The notes below the pieces were generated by a model that saw nothing but the letters and a program-made list of their open reading frames with translations, was not told the DNA's origin and did not search any database. From positions 3,658,001 through 3,722,000 of the forward strand of contig JAZAYU010000001.1 of assembly GCA_038501625.1 (NCBI GenBank): DNA of 64,000 nt. The letters run 5' to 3'. The first letter of the stretch is position 1; the number at the start of each line of letters is the position of its first letter. The stretch is from Corbicula japonica (lineage: Eukaryota; Mollusca; Bivalvia; Venerida; Cyrenidae). Shown piece after piece: positions 11,051 through 21,771 of the stretch. A program made the translations under genes and the position numbers.

Positions 11051-11165
11051 AGTGAGCTTTGCATATCAGGAATCGCCACACTCACAAAACACAGCCTCCC
11101 CACTCAGCAAAAAGAAGAGAGGAAATGAGGGCATATTTGTTATGAGTGTGTCAAATTCAAATAAG
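11051..11165 (-). mobile_element. PLE-1 3' terminus fragment
   Basis: A minus-strand terminal fragment: GTGAGCTTTGCATATCAGGA, CGCCACACTCACAAAACACA, GCCTCCCCACTCAGC and GAAGAGAGGAAATGAG. It belongs to the subfamily with the ACTCACAAAACACAGCC variant, also seen at 28920 and 38875. A short plus-strand scrap of the same terminus (GGACTTTCCTGATATGCGTT) lies at 11385-11420. Confidence 0.7.
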
Positions 11166-11420
11166 ACATAAAAAACGTAAAACATGTTGTTTAACATGTT
11201 GTTCGAAAAACATGATATATATTTATCAATAACATTAATATGCATAAATTCTTTAAACCGTGTTTTAGAACGATAAAGTTAAATAATGTTTCAGATGGTT
11301 GTCATTATCTCAGTTCTGAAATGGTCGTATGGTAAAGTGAAGCTATATCTCTTAAAATCGGTTGTGTTTGGAGGGTGTGCTTTGTAGATGTGGACTTTCC
11401 TGATATGCGTTATGAACCAT

Positions 11421-13207
11421 TTCCTAGCCGATGTTTTGCCTTTTATAACAATTATGCGTTTACATATGACAGCCTCAAAGAGGTAGATTTATGAAGGCTC
11501 AAAAGTGTTCTAAAATAATTCAAAACGTTTAAAATACATTGACATCACAGAAAATTTGCTATTGGTAATTACATGATGTTAGAATGTTGTTTTGATTTAG
11601 AAGTTAAGTCGACAAAATAACCTTAATAAGAATATGTATGACGAATGTATTTTAAAATTTTAAAAATAATTGCAAAATATTTTATGGCAGTTTATTATTG
11701 AAACATTTTTATTTAGGGCAAAATTCAGAACTACAAGAACTGTGATCACGCTGGAAACCTCTAAACTCTGCTCTGAACACTAAATACAGAATTTTACCAT
11801 ATTAATGATATTTTTTTATTTTAGCCAATTTTGGTGGCTCCCAATAACCAACGGTTTTAACGGGGATCAATATGAAATTATTAACAATCTAAACTGAAAC
11901 CATTTAAATATGTAAAAGCATTAAAAGTTTAGATAGATCGGGGCGACGAAAGGACGGATCATATACAAAAAAAAATATTAAAACTACAGTACACAGAACA
12001 TATTGAAACGTTGTTTAAATATTGTCGAAGCCTATAATCCCTTATTTTCTGCACTTAAACTGATCACACATACATTACATTGCACTACAAAGTCTAAAAT
12101 TAAATCCCAAAATACAAATATAACCTGTCGTCTATCTGACTTAAGTCTGGAGCAAGCATCGCGTGCGAACTAGTTTTCCTTCAAAAAGCAAAATTACCGG
12201 AGTTGACATGACAAATTTATACAGTCTAGCAAACTTAGGACTCGCATGAACGTATCTTTTGGTAATTTGTTTTTCACAAAGAATGCATTACATATTAGGA
12301 GCTGAATTTATTATTTCAAACTTGCACTAACTCGACGACACAAACTATCTTATCTGTGTAGACATTATTTTCAAATACCATTTGTTTCTTATAAATTGGC
12401 ATAAATATTTCATTATATGGTTTTTCACAATTTTACAGCGTTACTATTTATAATAATCTTCGAGTGAACAGTATTATTTTGCAGCTCGCATTTCAGTTAA
12501 AGTCAGTTAAAAGGGGGCTTCTTGCGTCCTCAAAAAGCTTAACTGTTGATACCTACCTGGGTGTTAAACACGTAACAAGAACATGCACCTGCATAATGAA
12601 TTGAAATAACTATCAATATCACGTTTGAATTTGAGTTATCTATTAGATTCAATAGACGTGAATTTTGTGTAGGCGTGCAAGTATTTTAATTTCTTGATAG
12701 AAAATTAGATAAGTAAGCTTATTGCTGTACGAAGGTTCTTACCCTCGTCCCGACTGAATAGTAATACGGATATTTGCATGGGTTTTATTAATATACCTGC
12801 TATAAAATTAAAGAAATAATCAAACGATGATCACATATGGTTTAGAACAGAATAACCACATATACCTCATTTTCACAGCTTTCAAACAAATGTTGCTGTA
12901 CATTTTGTACCAGTTGCAACACGCTTTGGATGGGTCTTTCAGTTGAATCGGCTGCCGATGTGAAACTCTTCTGATGTTGAAATTAATGACAGACTACGTT
13001 ATAAAAAAGCCTTCGTTATCATACACAAAGTATTTTAAGTAATTCGACTATTTCTGCTAATAGCATCAATTTATCGTTTCATTAAACAAATTGTATTTTA
13101 ACAAGCTTTTTTGATAGTGTATTTCACTATGACTTATTCTACTGTTAGACTAGAAACGGCGATATCATAAGAAAATATAACAATATAAAGCTTATAAGTA
13201 GGAACAT
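11421..13207. other. AT-rich intergenic stretch, no gene seen
   Basis: No open frame above background, no RNA gene, and no repeat shared elsewhere was found. It ends at a degraded PLE-1 tail. Confidence 0.5.
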
Positions 13208-13425
13208 AAGGTACAATTATGAGGTTAGTGCATGCTAGAACATTATTTTAATCTCCGATGGCAAACAAGTAATCACACTGACAGTTCCAATGTTGTTACC
13301 CATCTGGCTATCATTGTCGTTATTGTTTGTGGTATCTTAGTTTTGAAATTTATCGTGTATAAATTATGCTCTAGTTTGGCATTGTGAGGAGGCTGCGTTG
13401 TTTATGGCTGATTTATAATTTTCTC
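13208..13425 (+). mobile_element. PLE-1 3' tail, strongly diverged
   Basis: The tail blocks are recognisable in order: ATGAGGTTAGTGCATGCTAG, ACTGACAGTTCCAATG, GTTATTGTTTGTGGT, AATTATGCTCT and TGTGAGGAGGCTG. Divergence from the consensus is much higher than at 8143 or 19625, so this is an old insertion. Confidence 0.6.
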
Positions 13426-14159
13426 CTGTCAACGGCTGAGAGTACATAAATTTTACACACAAATGCAAATTTAGGTATGACCACTCCAACAATCTGATTA
13501 TCATGCTCGTATTTGCTGAGACGTTATTCTTGTTTATTGATTGATTATTCTTTTAAACCACATTCACCTGTATTTATAACACTTTTTACAACACGCGCAT
13601 ATAATTAATACTGAAAAATATACATTTAACCATAAAGGAAACACTCTAATAATATAATTAGGCAGTAAATGACTGCATGATTCAGGGGAGAATAATTTAT
13701 TTCAAGGCATATTAAACATCTTAATTTGCCATTACTCTTAATGGCAGTTTACTTAAATATCTAGTCGAGATCAATCACATATTTATAAAATAAAGTCATT
13801 TTTTTCATCAAAATGAAAGAAATACATTATATTCACAATAAACACAAAAGGTCCATTACAAACCAAAAGCCAAAAAACGACAGACACTATAATGATTGAC
13901 GAACAACATGTTAAGTGCACGATTTCAAACCAATTGAGCGTTTAATGCATTCATCCTTTTAAGCAAGATAGATAATTAATATCTTAATAAAGCCTGTCTT
14001 TTTATTAGTCTAGTTTTGTTTTATATGCTAAATTATCAAGAACGAAAATAAATATTTCTTCCTTTTCATCTATTTCAATATCACAGTAGCGTTGTTTGTG
14101 TCGTGTGGCGGCTGTAAAAAGTCTCCCCGTACATTCAATCCGTACTGTTATCAGTTATG
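13426..14159. other. AT-rich stretch before repeat B
   Basis: No gene recognised. The last 50 bp (GGCTGTAAAAAGTCTCCCCG onward, 14110-14155) resemble 29706-29753, so the repeat neighbourhood may start here. Confidence 0.35.
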
Positions 14160-14755
14160 TCCTTTGAAGGTCGACGAGCCCGATATTTATGTACTATGTT
14201 AATAGTACTTCTAAATTTACTTTTCGTCTTTAATATTTCGGCCAGTTTAAAGATATGTGATTTTAATATCATAGCCAAATTGAATGTAAATATGGATATT
14301 GTTCAATCACCCCCAAGGATATACTTCCTGCTTTTTAAATTTTGCCTTCGGCGTTGTCTGTGATAAGCAGGATCTGTATTCTAAGATCCCCTCTCAAAAT
14401 TCTATTCTGTTTAGTTCCGCCTATTATTTTCTCGTTTAGGGCCAACCCACTCTTTTATCTGGGAACCATACGCCGCTGAACATGGAATGGTATTAATCTG
14501 AAAATTGAAGGTTCCATGTTCACCGCCATATGCATATTATCGTTCTGGATGATTCAAAATTGTTCTGTTTATTGGTGTAAATATTGAGTTGCGCTCAACC
14601 CGGGGCAAGGCGGCGTGGGCAGAAATAAGCATTTCCATTACTGCCCATGAACAGGCTCAGTCAAACCGAGCCTGCAATATTTTCATAATTGTCGTGGCTG
14701 AGGGTCTTCAAAGTTCCCTTTTCATATTTTCCAAATAAATTCATCGGCCACAATT
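14160..14755 (+). repeat. Dispersed repeat B, full-length copy
   Basis: It aligns over its whole length with 53161-53722. Shared blocks include TCCTTTGAAGGTCG, ATATTTCCTGCTTTT-like, TTTTGCCTT-GGCGTTGTCTG, GGGACCATACGCCGCTGAAC, ATGGAATGG, TGGTGTAAATATTGAGTTGC and GGCGTGGGCAG-AAT. The copies differ by substitutions and small indels. No intact reading frame spans it; the 69-codon frame at 14157-14363 covers only part. The segment is richer in G+C than its surroundings. It may be the 5' part of a mobile element or an independent element. Confidence 0.8.
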
Positions 14756-14780
14756 TTTCAGAATCGTTGATATAAACGTG

Positions 14781-15012
14781 GAGCTCGCAGATGTTATGAA
14801 TGTGAGTTATCTAGAGTAATCTAAAACGTATGGCTTAATGATGCAGTATAGACATCTTAGCTGATATATTAATGATGGAAATCCTACCACACTTTGAATT
14901 GAACCTTAGAATTTCCTTTGTAATAAGCATTGACATAATTGTTAATATTTATGCCTTCAATTATTGCTATTTGGACAGTTGTAATTTTAATGTCAGCCAT
15001 TATTAATTTTGA
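14781..15012 (+). repeat. Dispersed repeat G, copy 1
   Basis: It aligns with 29395-29645 through GCAGATGTTATGAATG-like, GATGCAGTATAGACATCTTA, GCTGATATATTAAT, GAAATCCTACCA, TTTGTAATAAGCATTGACAT, CAATTATTGCT and TTTTAATGTCA blocks. It is noncoding and of unknown type. Confidence 0.55.
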
Positions 15013-15129
15013 ACTAGCGACTAGGAGCTTTACATTTAATCAAAGAATTTAGTAAAATCAGAAATAACAAAAAAATAACCATTTACAACACAAGACAAAA
15101 AACAACGATCCATTTAAGATTGAAAACAA

Positions 15130-15309
15130 GTGAAATATGCCAGGAATCGCCGGAAATCACAGCATCCCCAAAAAGCCAAACAGAAGAAAGAAAAAGAGAG
15201 TTTTGCTTTATAAAATGATCGATTATAAATGAGACACCATAAATAATTAACGAAAGAGAGATCCTTGTGGCTACTTTCTTGTAATGGTCAGCGGCAAAAT
15301 AATTTGCCT
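15130..15309 (-). mobile_element. PLE-1 3' tail fragment (outer of a nest)
   Basis: A minus-strand terminal part, diverged: GTGAAATATGCCAGGAATCG, CATCCCCAAAAAGCC, AAATAATTAACGAAAGAGAG and AATGGTCAGCGGCAAAATAA. It abuts a second minus copy at 15329. Confidence 0.65.
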
Positions 15310-15328
15310 AGAGATTTATAAAAGAAAA

Positions 15329-15601
15329 GTGAAATATGCATATCAGGAATAGCCTCCTTACGCAGCCAAAACGTAGAGAGAAAAAAGAGAGCATAATGTC
15401 AAACCAATTTCTAGGGTGCACCACCACATACTTGCCCCAATAGTTTCTATTATGAACGAACAAGTACACGTTTACTAGGTAAATAACTCCAACCCACCCA
15501 TCAAATCGACAATGTTTCATGCAAACCACACATACACACACATATAAACATAAGAAATCAATGACCTTTCCGAGACCAGAGTCAAAGCAGCAAGAACACC
15601 A
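15329..15601 (-). mobile_element. PLE-1 3' tail with internal deletion
   Basis: It starts again at the shared terminus (GTGAAATATGCATATCAGGA). After the AGAGAGCATAATG block it jumps to TTTCTAGGGTGCACC. It then continues through ACTTGCCCCAATAG, CTCCAACCCACCCATC, ACAATGTTTCATGCAAA and GACCTTTCCGAGACCAGAG. The minus-strand 99-codon open frame at 15308-15607 is entirely within it and is not a host gene. Confidence 0.75.
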
Positions 15602-15657
15602 TGACACATATCAAGCTTCTCGGTTCTTTTGCAATATTTCTCTATCAACCTTCACAA

Positions 15658-15876
15658 ATACCTGGTTTAAATCCCTAGTTGAAAAATGTTTTGCTACTGA
15701 CCATTCCAATGCGGTAACCCTTCGAGTACTCATTTTCGTCAATTCTATGTAATGTCTATTTTAAAATTGGTCACTTTATAACCCCATGCTCTGTTTGTTT
15801 TCCGCTCTCTAGTCTTCGGCTGTGTGGGGAGGTGGTGTCTTCTGTATGTGGATATTCTTGCTGTGCATATTTCAAT
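15658..15876 (+). mobile_element. PLE-1 3' tail, opposite orientation
   Basis: A plus-strand terminal part: CCTGGTTTAAATCCC, TTTGCTACTGACCATTCCAA, GCTCTGTTTGTTTTCC, GCTGTGTGGGGAGG and GCTGTGCATATTTCAATG. With the two preceding minus copies it forms a head-to-head cluster of tails. Confidence 0.75.
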
Positions 15877-17188
15877 GTTAGTATATATTTTAATTTTTGT
15901 GCGGTGGCGTTAGAATATTTTCAACTTGCAATGTGAAAAGTATTACAGTTATTTGAAGTAGTCTGTGAATTTTATCAAGTTTACCATCGAGTGAAAGCCA
16001 ACAAACAGAGCAATTTTAAAAATAATAATGGCTCGCTTTGATCGTTGTTCGGTGGCATATTATTCCATATGCCTTCTAGTTCTGGGTCGAGCGGAACTCG
16101 ATATTAACACCAGTAAACAGAATAATTTCTATTATTTCCAAACGATAGTGTGCATATTCGGTATGCGGCATTTTCAGAATAAAACAATTCAGCATCTTTG
16201 AATTTATTTTATTATGCAGTTGCAAAAACATTTACAATGTCAATATTTTTTCATTTGAAAATGATACGCATTCATCATTTTTCGGATGTCCGTCAGATGC
16301 AAAGGCTTGAACTTTTTTTTAAATATTTGCACCATTTCGTTAGGTAAAATATCGTTCAAGTTTTCCAGAATATCTGGGCCACGAGTTAAGTAATATATCA
16401 TTGATTCTTATACTATATGTAATTGTTACTGCAAGGTTAATATCTATAATCACTGTGTTTTGTTACCTGTAATTGTAATTCTTGAATAAAAATCACGAAC
16501 ATGCAGAGATTACATTCGACGCTATAGGAATATTCTAGACAAAGGGTCTTACTGTTATATTTGCTTAATATCTCTGTTGAAAAATGAACTCATAATGTGG
16601 CTGAAGTTTTATTTTAAATGGTAATACAATTAAAATTTGTTAATTTTCTCATACACTTTTGTTAAAATTCCTCTGTCTGTTCCCAAAACAAAATGAAATG
16701 ACAGTTATTAATTAAGGGAAATTTTTTATATCGTATTTTTAGATACAGTATGTCTAGATAAAGAAATCTATTTTTTATTCGATATATTCTTGACAAAAGA
16801 AGAAACTCTACATATTTGGTGACCTGTTTTATAGGGCTAAAAGTGACTTTATGTGAATGCTATCGATATGTACTTATTGGCCTGAGTATAGAGTACACCG
16901 GCACAAGACTTTATTCAATTTTACCGTTCACGGGCCAGCATGCGTTTCACTTTGGAATCCGCTTTTGACCACTACCTCGTGTTCACCTGTCCCGGGTTCA
17001 TTTCAATTGCCTTTTATTTTACAGTGACTAGTACTCTTTATCACTGACACAAAAACACTAAATTGTTTACATTTTTTTTTATGAAAACAGGTATGCTACG
17101 GCTATCTGAAAGTGACAAAAATTAGGCTACAGTATGCTTAGAGCGGCAAGTCTGTATATGACGTTGCTCTTCCTTTTGTGTGTTCTAG
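15877..17188. other. Noncoding stretch with a GC-richer island near 16.9 kb
   Basis: 15.9-16.85 kb shows nothing recognisable. From about 16880 to 17030 G+C rises, and an unlisted 56-codon ATG frame starts near 16856 (MLSICTYWPEYRVHRHKTL...). It has no domain I recognise. The stretch may flank a gene's first exons. Confidence 0.3.
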
Positions 17189-17258
17189 TCAAACAGTTTA
17201 CAACCTGAAAAAAATCGATATACAACTGCTGGGTCAGTAACGGATAGGCACAAATCAG
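17189..17258 (+). CDS. Candidate 70 nt internal exon
   Basis: A very good acceptor (GCTCTTCCTTTTGTGTGTTCTAG, the last base at 17188) and a strong donor (AAATCAG/GTAAGC at 17259) bracket 70 nt. Only one frame is open: SNSLQPEKNRYTTAGSV, then TDRHKS, entering in phase 0 and leaving in phase 1. The composition is polar and not low-complexity. No partner exon is proposed. G+C-rich flanks with GACGTCATG at 17272 and ATTACGTAATCG-type sites nearby are consistent with a transcribed locus. Confidence 0.3.
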
Positions 17259-18931
17259 GTAAGCCCCGAGCGACGTCATGTAGAGATAACATTTCATTAC
17301 GTTTACTCATTTACGTAATCGCTTTACCCCAGCAGCGGCAACTGCACAAAGGCTAGGGATCTCGGATGAGATACGTGATCGTCAAGACAAGATAGAACAC
17401 CGATTCGTGCGAGTCGACCTTATATGTCTATTCCTTTTTGCTTGTCTGTTTATTGTTCATGTATATGTACATAAACATGTAAAAAGAATGGCAAATAAAA
17501 TATGTTTTAACTAAATCAAATGGTCGTGATTACTAAAACAAAAAACAACAACAATCTGGCCAATTCATTATCTATCTGACTAACGGTTGCTGCGCTAAAT
17601 AAAATCATATAATGATTTTGCTAATTTGTTTGTTTATATCTAGGTGTCACAACAACAATTTAGGAGCCTGGTTACTTTATGTATTATTCTTACATAATTG
17701 AAGACTATTGATGAACATGTTACGGCTAGATTTTAGTGAATTTAATTAGAAAACCAGCATCCGTATTCGTAATTGTGTTCGTTAATTAATCTGTTCACTG
17801 TATTTTGGGGTGTCATGCAAATTTACTCAGAAATGTGATACCTTTCTTATTATTTAATGACGATGATTTTTTTTCCAAGAATCGATTTGGAAACCAGAAA
17901 TGTTGTTTAGGGAAAGTCATGCTCTGATATTTATATTTGTTTATGTAATTACTTGATTTGAAATCCATTGCACGTATTAAGATTAATTTGTTTACTTTTG
18001 TATTATTTTCGATAAGATTAATTAAGTTGTACATGTCATGTATTTTGAATTGCGTAGTAACATTGAAAGAATATAAATACCCGGTAAGAAATTACGATTT
18101 GCTAGAAGAAGGAGAAAGAGAGAGAGTAGGAGGGATATGTCACTGCAAAGCAAAACGAAATGTTAAAAAAGCTGTATTTAGGAATTTTGGGTTCTTAAAC
18201 TGTTAAAAGAAACTGTTATCGCTGTTAAAATGAAAAGTGAAACCAGACTATATATGTTTTAGATTCGGAACGATACAAGTTGATTCTTTATGCAAACTAA
18301 AGTAGAGTTAAAACAACTGCTGAGTTTGTGCTCTATGTAACCTATAGTGTAGAGTGCGGTGTTTCAAGAAGATCTTCCGTAAATTGCAGTTGAAAATGAC
18401 TATAGACCAACTAATTGAACATAATATTTGTTTCTTGTAGAATATATACTTTACTAATAGCTGATTATTTATTCTTTGGAACAATGCTGACCGTCATTCT
18501 AGCCAAATGGGAACAACAAAACGCTGAATAACGTCTGATTACTGGATAGTTGTGAAACCTGGAACATAAACATAGCAACTACAAGCTGTGATAAGATCAA
18601 CAATTATCGTGATGCTTATAGAATTTGCACCCCTACAAATCTCTGTGGAACTTGGTCATTTTTTCGAACTATAAGAACTCCTTGCTACAACATATTGAAA
18701 TATTGCTAAATTTACTGATGTACGAGATATAGATATATCGTAGATATTCGAAAAAGAAAAAGAAACAACAACACTGAAAGTAATCATGGAAGGTGTCCAA
18801 CATTCCATTAACAATGTATGAGTTACGTGATATAAACAGGTGACTTTTGAAGTAAAATGATGTCAACAAGTTGAGCAGACATCAATTTTTATAGTTTAGT
18901 TTAATGTGTGGTGTACACATAACTTTAAACA
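17259..18931. other. AT-rich stretch, no gene supported
   Basis: An open frame at 17958-18206 (plus) contains a purine run (GAAGAAGGAGAAAGAGAGAG) and no known domain. A donor-like CCCG/GTAAGA lies inside it at about 18083. Nothing else was recognised. Confidence 0.35.
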
Positions 18932-19624
18932 TTGCTTCCAACAGCATTCAAGCTTATTCAGTGTAGCTCTATGTACACATTCATCTTCCATTTTCCATTA
19001 CTGGTTAATAAGATCTACCTTAAAGAACTACAACTTAGTAAAGCGAACACTTCAGAAAAGCAAGCAAACTTTCTCGATCTAAATCTATCAATTGAAAATG
19101 GTTATGCCACTACTAAAATATATGATAAAAGAGATGATTTTAATTTTAATATAGTAAATTTTCCGTTTTTAGACGGTGATGTTCCCCGTGCAACATCTTA
19201 CGGGGTTTATATTTCACAGCTTGTTCGCTTTTCAAGAGCTTGCAACGATATTAATGATTTCAATGAACGTAATCTTTGCATTACAGAAAAACTTTTAAAA
19301 CAAGGTTATCGGTATCACAAATTAAGGAAAACATTTTGCAAGTTTTATCGTCGATACCCAGATCTAATTCATAAATACAGGTGCAGTTTAAAATCACTAT
19401 TGCAACAAGGTATTTCACAGCCAGTTTTTTATGGAGATTTAATTTATAAACTTAAGAAGATAAAGGGCAATGTTAATTTCTCCCGGTTAAAAACCATCTG
19501 TAAATTTAAAAAGAAAGGTTACCAACATGATATTTTACAGCGCTCTGCATGCCTGGTGACTAACCCTTCTACAGTTGATCATTATGCTTACCTCTTTGGT
19601 TGCACGACGGTGGCAGGGGTTTAA
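18932..19624 (+). CDS. Penelope-like reverse transcriptase, 5'-truncated, open frame
   Basis: This is the longest open frame in the window (230 codons). It has no start of its own: the first ~23 codons are unrelated flank, and RT homology begins near LVNKIYLKELQLSKANTS. It encodes the RT C-terminal half (thumb). Landmarks are FLDLNLSI (48-54), IYDKRDDFNF (63-72), VPRATSYGVYISQLVRFSRA (84-103), LRKTFCKFYRRYPDLI (131-146) and RSACLVTNPSTVDHYAYLFG (204-223), with TTVAGV at the end. Palm and catalytic motifs A-C are absent, so it is not functional alone. It has no stops or shifts, which makes it the youngest copy here. No GIY-YIG endonuclease follows the stop. 5' truncation is typical of target-primed retroelements. 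The family call rests on recalled motifs. Confidence 0.8.
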   Translation: MLPTAFKLIQCSSMYTFIFHFPLLVNKIYLKELQLSKANTSEKQANFLDLNLSIENGYATTKIYDKRDDFNFNIVNFPFLDGDVPRATSYGVYISQLVRFSRACNDINDFNERNLCITEKLLKQGYRYHKLRKTFCKFYRRYPDLIHKYRCSLKSLLQQGISQPVFYGDLIYKLKKIKGNVNFSRLKTICKFKKKGYQHDILQRSACLVTNPSTVDHYAYLFGCTTVAGV

Positions 19625-20138
19625 GAGTTTATGAAGGTTTATGGAGAAATCTTTTCTTAAAAGAACCTAGAAGCTCGATTTGTTTCTTTTATCCCTGTCA
19701 TCGTGTTCTTGCTGATTTTACTCCAGGAGCTCTGGTCTCGGTAAGATCATTGAGTACCCGCCCTTTGGCTTTGCAATGCTATTAGATTCTTATGTTTTAT
19801 ATGTTTGTGTGCTTTTGCATGCAACATTGTTGAGCCAATAAGTGGGTTGGAGTTGTTTCACCAAGACAACTTGTATTTGTTTTGTGATATGAGAACCTGT
19901 TGGGGCAAGTGTGAGGTTGGTGCATCCTAGAACCTGGTTTAAACCCCCAGTGGCAATTTGATTTGCCACTGACCGTTCCAAGGCGGTAACCCCTCGGGTT
20001 CTCATTTTTGTTAATTGTTAGTGGTGTCTCTTTTGAAACTGATCATTTTATTAACCATGCTCTCTCCCTCTCTTCTTCTTGACTGTGTGGGGAGGCTGTT
20101 TTTTCTGAATGTGGCGATTCCTGATATGCATATTTCAC
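19625..20138 (+). mobile_element. PLE-1 3' tail, reference copy
   Basis: This tail is continuous with the RT stop and is the best reference for the family. It contains AGAACCTGGTTTAAACCC (palindromic GGTTTAAACC) and the hairpin CAGTGGCAATTTG...TTTGCCACTG near 19949-19971. It then has CGTTCCAAGGCGGTAACCCC, TTGACTGTGTGGGGAGGCTG and the terminus CTGATATGCATATTTCACC. A small open frame at 19600-19785 and one at 19790-20005 (minus) are tail sequence. There is no poly-A tail at the end. Confidence 0.9.
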
Positions 20139-20616
20139 CTTTTCATATCATATTTTACGTCATACAGCAAAATATGAACATTCATTGAGTGTGTTTGGAA
20201 TTCCTTAAAAATAATATCGTTTTTATTGTTCCCGAGGTTCAATAAAAATTTGATCTTAATCATAAAGTTCTGAACCAATTTTTTACAGTTTTGTAGCTAA
20301 GAGTTTATAACTTTCATTGCACTGCAAAATTATTTTATAAACTTGACAAATATTGGTAATTTTATCCCATTTGGATTTTGTCGCTCAATTGTTGTATTAA
20401 GTTTTATTTAATAACGTTCACCTATCTCGATATAGATTTAAATGTACCAATTTAAAAATTGAAGATGTAATTTCGGGAGTACATTGCATCTGCATGGAGG
20501 ACATTTACTGACTGATTTCTGCATAGAACTCTTTTAGCAGAAGCATCTTGCCGTTTAAAATAAATTTGTATAATGGTGTCTCACACATTCCATGAGAAGA
20601 AGAATAGCAAAATAAA

Positions 20617-20895
20617 CACTTAAGGTCGATCGGAATTGTACACCATAGTGTGCAGAAGGTAATGAGGTGTGAAAATAAAATTATCGTTTTTTAACAATTT
20701 TTAAAAATACTGTTATGATATTGTTATAAACAGATGAATATTGATAATTCTTACTTTTCTAATAAAATTCCATTTTGTTAACTTTTGTCTCTTGTTATTA
20801 TCAATATTCATCTGTTTATAACAATATAATAACAGTTTGTTTGGAAATTGTTAAACTGTACTATGACGAAGTATGAATTACCTTAAGGTGGCGGA
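20617..20895. repeat. Foldback (inverted-repeat) element
   Basis: Arms at 20690-20748 and 20797-20855 are near-perfect inverted copies. The inner part (TTGTTATAAACAGATGAATA, then TTGATAAT) matches exactly, and the outer TTTAACAATTT part matches with mismatches. The central spacer is ~48 bp. Weaker symmetry (CTTAAGGT on both sides, at 20621 and 20882) may mark the real ends. No transposase is present, and it is a MITE-like foldback of unknown family. Confidence 0.75.
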
Positions 20896-21470
20896 CAAAT
20901 GTCACAAATGACGGACACTTGCTAAATTTCATAATGAATTAAAAAATTCTCAGCTAGATTTTAGTGTAGAAATTAATTTATTTTCCGATGTATTAACGTT
21001 GCCAGTCTGAGTTCTATCAAATTGTTGCTCTTATTACCAAACAAACCCGATTGCATCACATCTTTGAAATTCATGGACAATACAAACCCATACCTGAACA
21101 AATTATATGTTAATGTTCAATATATTGTGGTGGTTCGTCAAAAATAATATTCGAGTTTTCAGAAATTTGAGAAGGACTCCCATTATATCTACTTTCGGTT
21201 TCACAGTCGAAACATTTTCTGTATTATTAAACAAACCTGACATTGCTTTGGCAGATGACTTTTACATATTGTAGATGAATGTTTGTATAACTGCATTGTT
21301 TTCCTAAACATTCTGTGTCACGTTAATAAAATATTGCCCTGGCAGTGAGAATAAATGTCACGTCTTAAATAGATACAGCAAAAATATTTTGCTCTTGCAA
21401 CCGAAAGTCGGAAGACATGATTGGAGACTTTTTTCTCGAAATTATTAAAGCTGAGTTCTCATGTCACTGT
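20896..21470. other. AT-rich stretch, no gene seen
   Basis: No recognisable gene, RNA or shared repeat. It begins just outside the foldback element and ends at a 151 bp tandem duplication. Confidence 0.45.
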
Positions 21471-21771
21471 TTTTTTCTCAACAACGTAATTGTAGTTTGA
21501 TATATAGATCAGCTTTTGCATATGTTATTTTTTTATTAAACATGTTTGATCTTCAGTATTGTGAACTGATACAAATGCTTTTACCTGTAAAGTGTCTTGT
21601 GTTTTTGAGTTGGGCGCTATGTTTTTTCTCAACAACGTAATTGTAGTTTGATATATAGATCAGCTTTTGCATATGTTATTTTTTTATTAAACATGTTTGA
21701 TCTTCAGTATTGTGAACTGATACAAATGCTTTTACCTGTAAAGTGTCTTGTGTTTTTGAGTTGGGTGCTAT
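21471..21771. repeat. 151 bp tandem duplication
   Basis: Two direct copies (about 21471-21620 and 21622-21771) begin TTTTTTCTCAACAACGTAAT and end TTTTTGAGTTGGGCGCTATG. They differ by one T in the leading run and by GGGCGC versus GGGTGC. The near identity implies a very recent duplication or a two-allele assembly artefact. Confidence 0.9.

Noticed and set aside
18143..20138. Possible hammerhead ribozyme in the PLE-1 tail, as known in some Penelope elements
   Set aside because: I could not find a CUGAUGA core followed by GAAA with suitable stems in any tail copy. Only the simple CAGTGGCAA hairpin is seen.
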